A stretch of 51,047 bases of DNA, taken from assembly GCA_016302185.1 (NCBI GenBank), contig JAEDOC010000001.1:1-51047 (forward strand). The letters run 5' to 3'. Origin of the DNA: Clostridium sp. (lineage in GTDB: Bacteria; Bacillota; Clostridia; Lachnospirales; Lachnospiraceae). The number at the start of each line of letters is the position of its first letter. Positions within the stretch are counted from its first letter, which is position 1. Shown here one piece after another: positions 44,370 to 51,047 of this stretch. The translations under genes and the position numbers were made by a program. Under the pieces are notes generated by a model that saw nothing but the letters and a program-made list of their open reading frames with translations, was not told where the DNA came from and did not search any database.

Positions 44370-44792
44370 ATGATAGACCAAAACTCATGTGGTGCCCTGA
44401 TTAAGCAGATACATGATGAATTGGAAAAAAACGCAAATAACGCTATGCGTGTTCATGATATTACAATGGCACAGTGCAGCGCATTGCTGATTCTTAACGG
44501 AGTATCGGAAAAACAAATGGCATTAAAGGAATTGGAGCGCAGGCTTCGAGTTGCGCAATCCACTGCTGCCGGAATTGTGACCCGATTGGAGCAAAAAGGG
44601 CTGGTAGAAGGTTTTGGCAGCCCGGATGACAAACGAATCAAAATGATACGTATTACACAGCAGGGAATCGAATGTTGCCAACGTGCTGAGCAGGATATGG
44701 AGCAAGCAGAAACAATGCTGTTGTCCGGCTTGACTATAACAGAACAAGGTATTTTTCTCAGTCTATTGAAAAAAGTCCGTGATACCTTGTGA
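44370..44792 (+). CDS. MarR family transcriptional regulator
   Basis: The product is 140 residues with a winged-helix DNA-binding core: helices from ALKELERRLRVAQSTAAGIVTRLEQKGLVEG followed by the wing SPDDKRIKMIRITQQG (~52-100). Helices at both ends form the dimer. ATG 44370 follows GGGAGGTGG; the open frame starts 21 bases earlier at a TTG. MarR proteins usually repress efflux or stress genes and respond to small ligands. The ABC exporter genes downstream are likely targets. A remnant of a MerR gene follows within 15 bases. Confidence 0.92.
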   Translation: MIDQNSCGALIKQIHDELEKNANNAMRVHDITMAQCSALLILNGVSEKQMALKELERRLRVAQSTAAGIVTRLEQKGLVEGFGSPDDKRIKMIRITQQGIECCQRAEQDMEQAETMLLSGLTITEQGIFLSLLKKVRDTL

Positions 44793-44806
44793 AATAGCCC
44801 GCCTGA

Positions 44807-45454
44807 AAAGAGAATGGATATCGTGTATATACGGATGTTCATGTCAGGCAGTTTGTCTTGGTAAAAAAAGCCCTTCAGATCGAAGTATTGCAGGCAGGAC
44901 TCCGAAAGCGGATGATACGTGCTGTGAAATTGTCAGCGGTTTACCGATGGGAGGAAGCGATCGAGTTAGTTGGGGAGTATATCCGAATCGCAAAGCAGGA
45001 AATGGAACATGCAAAGGAGGCTGCCGGATTATGCGAAACTCTGTATCAGCAACCGGAAAGAGCCGGTGTTTTTTATAAGAGAGCGCAGGCAGCGAAGGAA
45101 TTGGGTTTAACGATTGACACCATCCGGAATTGGGAAATGAATGGACTGCTTACCGTGAAGCGGAAGGAGAACGGCTATCGGGTCTATGATTCCAGTGATA
45201 TGAATCGCTTGAAAATTATCCGTTCACTCCGGTGCGCGAATTATTCGTTAGCTGCTATTTTGCGAATGCTGAACAGGCTGGAAAGCGGAGTGCAGAAAAC
45301 GGAAAAGGATATTCTGACGCTATTGAATACTCCGGAGGATGAGGAGGATATTATCTCCGCGTGCGACCGGTTAATTGATTCCCTTGAAAAAGCCATAGAG
45401 AATGCGTATGAAGTAATCCTGTTAATGGAAGAAATCAAACAAATGAAAATATAA
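44807..45454 (+). pseudogene. MerR family regulator with two HTH units, first one truncated
   Basis: The frame is open from 44807 to 45454 and codes for two MerR units in tandem. The second is intact (GVFYKRAQAAKELGLTIDTIRNWEMNGLL, then KENGYRVYDSSDMNRLKIIRSLRCANYSLAAIL). The first keeps only KENGYRVYTDVHVRQFVLVKKAL and the helices after it. A stop (TGA 44804-44806) lies just before KENGYRVY, so the first HTH is lost. The overlapping frame from GTG 44779 reads MIPCEIARL, like a MerR start, which suggests a frameshifting deletion joined them. A TTG at 44858 could start a shorter protein with one working HTH. It may have controlled the ABC exporter downstream. Confidence 0.65.
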
Positions 45455-45464
45455 ACCCTCCACT

Positions 45465-45499
45465 ATAACACCAGACTTTTGTCCGGTGTTATTCTTTTT
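45465..45499 (+). terminator. Terminator or attenuator before the ABC exporter
   Basis: ATAACACCAGAC (45465-45476) pairs with GTCCGGTGTTAT (45481-45492) over a TTTT loop with one mismatch, and TTCTTTTTC follows. It lies between the MerR gene and the ABC ATPase, so it may attenuate transcription. Confidence 0.8.
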
Positions 45500-45526
45500 C
45501 AAGAACGAGTGAAGGAGGAAAATACA

Positions 45527-46273
45527 ATGAATGCACTAGTGGTAAAGACTCTTACAAAAAAGTATGGTGCCAGGACCGCGGTAGACACTCTGAGTTTTCA
45601 GGTAAAGAAAGGGGAGGTATTCGGGTTACTTGGAGCCAATGGTGCAGGGAAAAGCAGCACCATAGAGTGCATCCTGGGAACAAAGAAAATGGATAGCGGA
45701 GAAGTCAGTATATTGGATATGAATCCAGTCAGGGACCGGACCCGGGTATTTGAGCGGGTAGGAGTTCAGTTTCAGGAATCGAAATATCAGGAGCTGGTTA
45801 AGGTGGAAGAGCTTTGTGAGATGACAGCTTCGGTCTATAAGGAGCCGCAAAACTATGAAGATCTGTTAACTGCGTTTGGAATTGCGGATAAGAAGAAGGC
45901 GTATGTAAAAGAGCTGTCCGGGGGAGAGCGTCAGCGATTGTTTCTTGTTCTTGCGCTGATCCCGAATCCGGAGCTGGTATTTTTAGATGAACTTACCACA
46001 GGACTGGATGCGAGAGCAAGAAGAGATGTGTGGAGTATTTTAGAAAAACTGAAGAAACAGGGGTTATCGATTTTGCTTACCTCTCATTCGATGGATGAGG
46101 TTGAGATCCTCTGTGATGAAATATTGATACTGAAAAAAGGAAAAGCGGTGTTCCGGGGAACGGTTGAAGAAGCAAAGTCAGAAAGTGGAAAAAAGCATTT
46201 TGAAGACGCATATCTTTGGTATACAGATGAGGAGGAGAGACATGAAAGCATTTCGAACTTTAGTAAAGAATGA
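45527..46273 (+). CDS. ABC-2 exporter ATP-binding protein
   Basis: The product is 248 residues with a single nucleotide-binding domain: Walker A GANGAGKSSTIECIL, signature ELSGGERQRLFLVLA, Walker B LVFLDELTTGLD (the usual DEP is DEL here) and the switch TSHSMDE. The acidic C-terminus overlaps the permease gene by 32 bases. It is of the drug/lipid/bacteriocin exporter type. ATG 45527 follows GAAGGAGGAAA. MarR and MerR genes upstream suggest ligand-controlled expression. Confidence 0.94.
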   Translation: MNALVVKTLTKKYGARTAVDTLSFQVKKGEVFGLLGANGAGKSSTIECILGTKKMDSGEVSILDMNPVRDRTRVFERVGVQFQESKYQELVKVEELCEMTASVYKEPQNYEDLLTAFGIADKKKAYVKELSGGERQRLFLVLALIPNPELVFLDELTTGLDARARRDVWSILEKLKKQGLSILLTSHSMDEVEILCDEILILKKGKAVFRGTVEEAKSESGKKHFEDAYLWYTDEEERHESISNFSKE

Positions 46274-46985
46274 ATTGAAAATGAGCCTTCGGGGAATGGA
46301 CATGCCTGTTTTTGCAGTGATTATGCCAATAGTGGTACTTATCATTTTAGGTGTGGTGTTTGGACATAAGCCTGCCTTTGAGGGGGCAGAGTATACCTTT
46401 TTGGATCAGTCTTTTGGTGCATTGTGCAGTATAGCAATCTGTGCGGGCGGAGTGATGGGGCTGCCATTGGTGATTTCTGATTATCGCTCGAAGCAGATTT
46501 TGAAAAGATATCATGTCACACCGGTAAAGCCGGGGCTTGTTTTGATGGCAGAGGTAGCAATGTATGTAATTTACGCGCTGGTATCTCTGCTCAGCCTGTT
46601 CCTTGTGGCCGCCGGTTTCTTTGGCTTTCAAATGCGTGGAAGCTTTGGATGGTTTTTCCTCGGATATTTCCTGGTGATGATTTCAATGTTCAGTATCGGA
46701 ATGATGGTCGGAGGCACTGCAAAGGATTCTAAAATTGCCGGGGTGATTGCCAGTGCATTATACTTTCCCATGCTTATTTTTTCAGGGGCCACGCTTCCGT
46801 ATGAAGTAATGCCCGATGCCATGCAGAAAATAGTGAATGTTCTGCCGCTGACACAGGGAATAAAGATACTGAAAAATGCGGTGCTTGGGCTTCCGACGGA
46901 GAATGTAACCGGTGCAGTTCTCTTTCTGCTGCTGATTGCATTCTTCTGCAGTGTGATCGCTGTGAAATTCTTCCGGTGGGAGTAG
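46242..46985 (+). CDS. ABC-2 exporter permease
   Basis: The product is 247 residues with six membrane helices in the ABC-2 arrangement; a short cytoplasmic N-terminus (MKAFRTLVKNELKMSLRGMD) is followed by helices from ~residue 24. FSGATLPYEVMPDAMQKIVNVLPLTQGIKILKNA is the typical region before the last helix. ATG 46242 follows GAGGAGGAGAG and overlaps the ATPase end, so the pair are coupled. The exported substrate is unknown; similar systems handle drugs and antibiotics. Confidence 0.94.
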   Translation: MKAFRTLVKNELKMSLRGMDMPVFAVIMPIVVLIILGVVFGHKPAFEGAEYTFLDQSFGALCSIAICAGGVMGLPLVISDYRSKQILKRYHVTPVKPGLVLMAEVAMYVIYALVSLLSLFLVAAGFFGFQMRGSFGWFFLGYFLVMISMFSIGMMVGGTAKDSKIAGVIASALYFPMLIFSGATLPYEVMPDAMQKIVNVLPLTQGIKILKNAVLGLPTENVTGAVLFLLLIAFFCSVIAVKFFRWE

Positions 46986-47037
46986 GTTCTTTACAGGCGC
47001 CGGAGAAGCGGAAATTCTTTTATATTCAAACCAACGC

Positions 47038-47066
47038 AAAGGAGCGCCGGCTGCGGCGCTCCCAAA
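47038..47066. terminator. Shared hairpin between convergent genes
   Basis: GGAGCGCC (47041-47048) pairs perfectly with GGCGCTCC (47055-47062). On the minus strand it is followed by a TTTG stretch. It lies between the converging ABC exporter and trpZ genes and may stop both; the T-runs are weak. Confidence 0.55.
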
Positions 47067-47081
47067 TTCTCAATACGAGTT

Positions 47082-47855
47082 CTAATTTCCACACTCGATA
47101 CTGATCTCATTAAATTTCTGTAACAGATCCTCTACTCTGGTCTGTGCCTTTTCTTCGCCGCTCTGATCGATGATGGCGTGCCCCTGATGCATCATTAAGA
47201 GGCGGCTGCCATATTCGACGGCGTATCGGAGATTGTGGGTGACCATGATGGTGGTGAGGCCTTTTTCTTTTACGATTTTTCCGGTCAGCTCCATGATAAT
47301 CTCGGCAGTTTTGGGGTCAAGAGCTGCGGTGTGCTCGTCAAGAATCAGGAATTCAATGGGGGTCATGGTTGACATTAAAAGAGCCATGGCCTGGCGCTGT
47401 CCGCCGGAGAGAACGCCGACCTTGACCTCCAGCTTATCCTCCAGCCCAAGACCAAGAGTGGAGAGAAGCTCACGGTAGTAATCGATGCGCTGACGGTCGG
47501 TGCCTTTCTTTAGGTTGAATGGCTTTCCTTTGGTATCTGCCAGCGCCATGTTTTCCAGAATGGTCATATTGGGGCAGGTTCCCATGGCCGGATTCTGATA
47601 GACACGGCCGATGGTGCGCTGGCGCTTGAATTCCGGCATTTTCGTGATGTCCTTATTGTTGATGATGATGCGGCCGCTGTCCACCGGGATGCTTCCGCAG
47701 ATGATATTTAAAAGGGAGGTCTTGCCGGAACCATTGCTGCCCACGACGGAAACAAATTCTCCGTGGTTGATGGTCAGATTGAAGTCCTCGAACAGGCACA
47801 TCTCATTGACCGTTCCCTGATTATAATATTTTTCAATGTGTTTTAATTCCAGCAT
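47082..47855 (-). CDS. trpZ: Tryptophan-type ABC transporter ATP-binding protein (TrpZ-like)
   Basis: The product is 257 residues: Walker A GSNGSGKTSLLNIICG, signature VLSGGQRQAMALLMS, Walker B FLILDEHTAALDP and the switch MVTHNLRYA. It is the ATPase of the TrpXYZ family (COG1101 type) encoded last in the trpX-trpY-trpZ order on the minus strand. Its start is directly next to the end of trpY. The system imports aromatic amino acids, most likely tryptophan, as the T-box upstream indicates. Confidence 0.92.
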   Translation of the reverse strand: MLELKHIEKYYNQGTVNEMCLFEDFNLTINHGEFVSVVGSNGSGKTSLLNIICGSIPVDSGRIIINNKDITKMPEFKRQRTIGRVYQNPAMGTCPNMTILENMALADTKGKPFNLKKGTDRQRIDYYRELLSTLGLGLEDKLEVKVGVLSGGQRQAMALLMSTMTPIEFLILDEHTAALDPKTAEIIMELTGKIVKEKGLTTIMVTHNLRYAVEYGSRLLMMHQGHAIIDQSGEEKAQTRVEDLLQKFNEISIECGN

Positions 47856-48731
47856 TTATCTCACCTTCTTTTTTCTGTTTTCACTGAGCACCAGGACGAC
47901 GAGGAAGAAAACGGCCGTGATAAGCTTTAGGTACAGTGTCTTTAAGCCCATGGCCATGGCGGCGGAAACGCAGGCCTTGTAGACGATGGTTCCCAGAATT
48001 ACAGCTGTGGTAGCCTTAATCTTACCGAACCGGGCAAATACCTTGGTTCCGATGATGACGCTGGCCAGTCCCATGACCATGGTTCCGGTACCGATGCTGA
48101 TCTCAAAAAAGCCTTTTTGCTGACAGTAGACGGAGCCGGAGAGGGCGGTCAGGCCGTTGGCCAGTGCCAGACCGATGATTTTTACACTTCCCTTGTCCTT
48201 AGCAAGCGAGGTAACCAGAGTTTCATTATCGCCTACGGCGCGGAGCAGATAACCGGACCGTGTCTGCAGATAAAGGTCCAGAACCACCTTTACCACCAGA
48301 ACGATGAGGAACAGGATAATCACCGTGGTGTAATCACTGACGGCTTCCGGAAGGCCGAAGATAAAATCATTTTCAAAAATGGTATCCTTGCTGAAAATCG
48401 GAAGGTTCGCCTTGTTTCCGGTGATGGCTAAATTAATGGAGTACAGACCGGTCATTACAATGATACCGGAGAGCAAATCCCGTACTTTTAATTTCACATG
48501 AATCAGTCCGGTGACCATGCCTGCCGCAGCGCCGATGGCAAAGGAGAGAAACAGGGTCAGAAACGGCGGAACCCCTGCCAGGATCAGTGTTGCAGTAACT
48601 GCAGCTCCCAGCGGAAAGGTGCTGTCCACGGACAGATCCGGGAAATCGAGAATGGAGTAGGTGATATAAACACCCAGAGCCATCAGTGCATAGATAAAAC
48701 CTTCATTTAATACGCCAATCAGGATAGACAT
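47856..48731 (-). CDS. trpY: Tryptophan-type ABC transporter permease (TrpY-like)
   Basis: The product is 291 residues, hydrophobic, with about eight membrane segments in the branched-chain amino acid permease style of COG4120. The start MSILIGVLNEGFIYALMALGVYITYSILDFPDLSVDSTF is typical for this family (read in parts). It forms the channel and docks with the ATPase that follows immediately. The substrate-binding gene is 57 bp upstream. Confidence 0.92.
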   Translation of the reverse strand: MSILIGVLNEGFIYALMALGVYITYSILDFPDLSVDSTFPLGAAVTATLILAGVPPFLTLFLSFAIGAAAGMVTGLIHVKLKVRDLLSGIIVMTGLYSINLAITGNKANLPIFSKDTIFENDFIFGLPEAVSDYTTVIILFLIVLVVKVVLDLYLQTRSGYLLRAVGDNETLVTSLAKDKGSVKIIGLALANGLTALSGSVYCQQKGFFEISIGTGTMVMGLASVIIGTKVFARFGKIKATTAVILGTIVYKACVSAAMAMGLKTLYLKLITAVFFLVVLVLSENRKKKVR

Positions 48732-48788
48732 GGCAAACCTCCAATGTATTGCTTCTTAATTCCTGTGAATTCTATTCTATAGTATTCC

Positions 48789-49874
48789 TTACTGCTGGAC
48801 AGTGTCAAACATCTCCGCAGCTTCGGCAACCAGTGCTTCTGGAAGGGTAATTCCCAACTCCTCTGCAACCTTGGTATTTCCATAGAAAGCGCCGCCCTCA
48901 ACTACTTCAAAGTTCATGTCGCTGGCCTTTGCCTCACCCTTTAATATCTTAGCTGCCATGCGACCGGTCTGTTTTCCAAGTGTTACATAATCAAGACCAA
49001 CGGATGCCAGACAGCCAACCTTCACCTGCTCTACCTCGCTTCCGAACACCGGAATGCCCTTCTTGTTTGCGGCATCCAGAACGACCTGCAGAGCGCTGAC
49101 AACGGTATTGTCGGTTAAGTTGTTGATGCAGTCTACTTTTTCCACTAACTGATCGGCAGCCAGCGGAACATCAGCGGTGGTGGAAACGCCGCTCTCTACG
49201 ATCTCAAATCCGTAGTCGGCAGCGGCTGCCTTGTACTCTTCAATGGCAGATAAGGAGTTTACTTCACTGGTGCTGTACATGATACCGATCTTCTTTGCAT
49301 CCGGAAGAACCTCGCGGATCATTTCCAGCTGTGCGGTAACCGGAAGCTTGTCGCTGGTACCTGTCACCTCGCCAACCGGCTTGCCATCTGCGTCAGCCAG
49401 CTCTGCGGCGATGGGGTCGGTCACTGCGGTGAAAACAACCGGAACATTTTCTTTTCTTGCGGCACTGTAGGAGCTCTGAGCCATGGGAGTTGCGATGGCA
49501 CAGATTAAATCTGCTTTCTTTGCCAGGAAATTGGCTGCGATCTGACTGGACATGGCGCCGTCCGCATTGGCATTCTCATAGAGAACAGTTAAATTCTTTC
49601 CTTCCTCGATGCCCTCCTCGGCCAGGCCTGCCAGAAAGCCCTCGCGGCAGTTGTCCAGAGAACCGTGAACGGCGAACTGGCCGATGCCGACCGTGTAGGA
49701 ACCCTCTGCTGCTTCAGCGGCTGCCTCTGTGTCTTTGTCTGCTTCGGACTCAGCAACTGTTTCAGCGGCTGCGGTTGTTGCCTCAGTTGCCTTGGTTTCA
49801 GAGCTGGAGCATCCCATCAGGGTGATAGCTGCTGCTGCGGATAATACGATTGCTGCGATTGTGTTCTTTTTCAT
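48789..49874 (-). CDS. trpX: Tryptophan-type ABC transporter substrate-binding lipoprotein (TrpX-like)
   Basis: The product is 361 residues. A signal peptide ends in the lipobox LMGC (Cys22), followed by a Thr/Ala/Glu-rich linker. The binding domain belongs to COG2984/PF04392, with GIGQFAVHGSLDNCREGFLAGL near the N-terminus and PVVFTAVTDPIAAEL and NLTDNTVVSAL further on. The start MKKN is preferred over the upstream MEENT, because GGAGGAAAA overlaps the first ATG and serves the second. A T-box riboswitch with a UGG specifier lies upstream, so the likely ligand is tryptophan. Confidence 0.92.
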   Translation of the reverse strand: MKKNTIAAIVLSAAAAITLMGCSSSETKATEATTAAAETVAESEADKDTEAAAEAAEGSYTVGIGQFAVHGSLDNCREGFLAGLAEEGIEEGKNLTVLYENANADGAMSSQIAANFLAKKADLICAIATPMAQSSYSAARKENVPVVFTAVTDPIAAELADADGKPVGEVTGTSDKLPVTAQLEMIREVLPDAKKIGIMYSTSEVNSLSAIEEYKAAAADYGFEIVESGVSTTADVPLAADQLVEKVDCINNLTDNTVVSALQVVLDAANKKGIPVFGSEVEQVKVGCLASVGLDYVTLGKQTGRMAAKILKGEAKASDMNFEVVEGGAFYGNTKVAEELGITLPEALVAEAAEMFDTVQQ

Positions 49875-49991
49875 AGTGTTTTCCTCCATTTACGATAAGA
49901 TTAATGTAAAAATTCTTCTGTCAGGAGAGGGAGAAGGCTTCCTTTTTGGTGATTTCCTTCCACCTGCCGGAGCAGGGAGTTATTTCGGAAA

Positions 49992-50030
49992 TAAAAAAAT
50001 CCCAGAAACAGATATTCTCTGTCTCTGGGA
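49992..50030 (-). terminator. T-box intrinsic terminator
   Basis: On the minus strand, TCCCAGAGACAGA pairs with TCTGTTTCTGGGA and is followed by TTTTTTT. Part of it is mutually exclusive with the antiterminator. Confidence 0.9.
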
Positions 50031-50255
50031 CGAATCTTACAATCCGCGGTACCACCCATCTTGGCTAAAAGCCCACTTCATCATATACTAACATATATGC
50101 CGCCAGATAACGGTTGCGGTTTCCGTCAGCCCATACTGTAATTCAGGGCTGCCCTCAAAAGTCCATTCAGCTATCCACTCCATACCGTGCTTCCACCGTG
50201 ACACGGCTCTCTGTGATTTCGTCAGATAACGTACTCCTCTTTCTCAACAGTTTTA
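49992..50255 (-). ncRNA. T-box riboswitch leader, tRNA-Trp (UGG specifier)
   Basis: Read on the minus strand, all T-box parts are present. Stem I starts near 50255 with GAG and AGTA elements, followed by AGAGAG and GGTGGAAG. The specifier loop has TGAA-TGG-AC (50169-50161) with the specifier codon TGG at 50165-50163. The antiterminator T-box motif GGGTGGTACCGCG lies at 50057-50045. The terminator hairpin TCCCAGAGACAG...TGTTTCTGGGA with TTTTTTT is at about 50030-49992. Uncharged tRNA-Trp would bind and prevent termination, so trpX-Y-Z are expressed when Trp is scarce. Confidence 0.92.
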
Positions 50256-50266
50256 ATTTTGTCCTT

Positions 50267-50295
50267 ATCCTAATACTTTTTATATATTTTGTCAA
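50267..50295 (-). promoter_or_regulatory. Promoter of the T-box/trpXYZ unit
   Basis: On the minus strand, TTGACA (50295-50290) and TAGGAT (50272-50267) are spaced by 17 bases, just upstream of T-box stem I. Confidence 0.75.
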
Positions 50296-50382
50296 TACTA
50301 TTTTTTGGGAAAATATGGTAGGATATCCATGTTAATATTATAAAATGCAGAACAGAGACATCATGTGAAAGGAAGATGGAAG

Positions 50383-50904
50383 ATGATGGAGAACAGAAAA
50401 TTACTGGTTGTTGTTGATATGCAGAAGGATTTTATCGACGGCTCTCTGGGAACTCCCGAGGCACAGGCGATTGTACCGGCGGTAAAGAAACGGATAGAGG
50501 AGTATGTGGCAGAAGGGCAGGATGTGGTCTTCACGCTGGATACGCATTATGAAAATTATTTGGAGACGCTGGAAGGAAAGAATCTGCCAGTATTTCACTG
50601 CCTGAAGGGAAGCGAGGGCTGGCAGCTGGCCGATGGGCTTCAGAATTATCCCGGAAAGAGATTTGAAAAACCAACCTTCGGGTGTGTGGAACTGGCCCGA
50701 TATGTACAGACCGTGGAGTACGATCGGATTGAACTTCTGGGACTCTGTACCGACATCTGCGTGATTGCCAATGCACTCCTGTTAAAATCAGTGCTTCCGG
50801 GCACTCCGATTGCGGTCAATGAGGCCTGCTGTGCAGGAGTAACTCCGGAAAGCCATGAGAATGCGCTGAGGGCCATGAAGATGTGCCAGGTGGAGATCGT
50901 TTAA
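50383..50904 (+). CDS. Cysteine hydrolase of the isochorismatase/nicotinamidase family
   Basis: The product is 173 residues with the catalytic triad Asp in VVVDMQKDFIDG, Lys in FEKPTFGC and Cys126 in LCTDICVIANA. The start is set at ATG 50383 (or 50386), after GGAAGATGGAAG. Such enzymes cleave amide or vinyl ether bonds, for example nicotinamide in NAD salvage or ureidoacrylate; the substrate is not certain. It has no partner gene in the window. It begins about 90 bp beyond the T-box promoter on the opposite strand, so the intergenic region holds divergent promoters. Confidence 0.9.
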   Translation: MMENRKLLVVVDMQKDFIDGSLGTPEAQAIVPAVKKRIEEYVAEGQDVVFTLDTHYENYLETLEGKNLPVFHCLKGSEGWQLADGLQNYPGKRFEKPTFGCVELARYVQTVEYDRIELLGLCTDICVIANALLLKSVLPGTPIAVNEACCAGVTPESHENALRAMKMCQVEIV

Positions 50905-50981
50905 AGGTGTAGTGCAGGAAATGAGGGCGTCGCGCCAGCTAACGCCCGGCGTAGTGAGTCGGAGATATCTTCTGGAACCAG

Positions 50982-51047
50982 ATGCCGGAGGGGAATTCAT
51001 TGCAGGAAATTCGGAAGTTCTTAGGCCGTGGCAGCAAAAAAGACCGG
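50982..51047 (+). CDS. Possible 5' end of a further gene, cut by the window
   Basis: A frame is open to the window end from ATG 50982 (starting MPEGN) or from TTG 51000, which follows GGAGGGG with good spacing. The visible residues (QEIRKFLGRGSKKDR) are basic. Only 16-22 codons are seen, so neither the start nor the identity is sure. Confidence 0.35.
   Translation, partial: MPEGNSLQEIRKFLGRGSKKDR

Noticed and set aside
37930..46985. Whole accessory stretch as an integrated mobile element
   Set aside because: No integrase, transposase, attachment repeats or tRNA junction are visible, so only a general accessory character is claimed.

Overview
The window looks like chromosome of a Gram-positive anaerobe of the Clostridia, most likely a gut Lachnospiraceae. 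This is inferred from Firmicutes-type AddAB instead of RecBCD, strong GGAGG ribosome binding sites, TTGACA/TATAAT promoters, Clostridia-style U-tract terminators, a T-box riboswitch, several lipoproteins, DUF1292 and Mga-like proteins. The species cannot be named from this sequence alone.

Layout. 1-1670: the end of dnaK and all of dnaJ (chaperones). 1943-3766: a membrane-anchored L,D-transpeptidase with its own promoter and a perfect inverted repeat that may be an operator. 3944-6502: rpsO and pnp, with a long hairpin in the pnp leader. 6654-11426: an ABC-2 type exporter (ATPase and two permeases) with a large zinc-ribbon membrane protein inserted in the cluster. 11609-18053: mgtE, gltX, a short UvrD-type helicase, a CobO-type adenosyltransferase, a small membrane protein and a DUF1292 protein. 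18152-25311: addB-addA (double-strand break repair). 25422-32683: a DUF3298-like lipoprotein, a cupin, sbcD-sbcC and a small metallophosphoesterase. 32778-37902: a complete oligopeptide/dipeptide ABC importer with its two ATPases fused into one protein, followed at once by an AT-rich Mga-like regulator (37930-39459).

39713-46985 is accessory in character: small lipoproteins, a divergent sirtuin homologue lacking several catalytic residues, a TlpA-like thioredoxin, an M20 amidohydrolase broken by an internal deletion, a TetR regulator, a 22-codon remnant of an MDR dehydrogenase, a MarR regulator, a MerR-type regulator that has lost most of its first DNA-binding domain, and an ABC-2 exporter pair. 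Three damaged genes lie within about 3 kb. No transposase or integrase is seen.

46985-50300, on the minus strand, is a trpXYZ-type ABC importer preceded by a complete T-box riboswitch whose specifier reads UGG (Trp). A cysteine hydrolase (50383-50904) and possibly the start of another gene close the window.

The clearest regulatory finding is the Trp T-box upstream of trpXYZ. The least explained elements are the zinc-ribbon/ABC-2 cluster, the degenerate sirtuin, and the fused-ATPase peptide importer paired with an Mga-like regulator.
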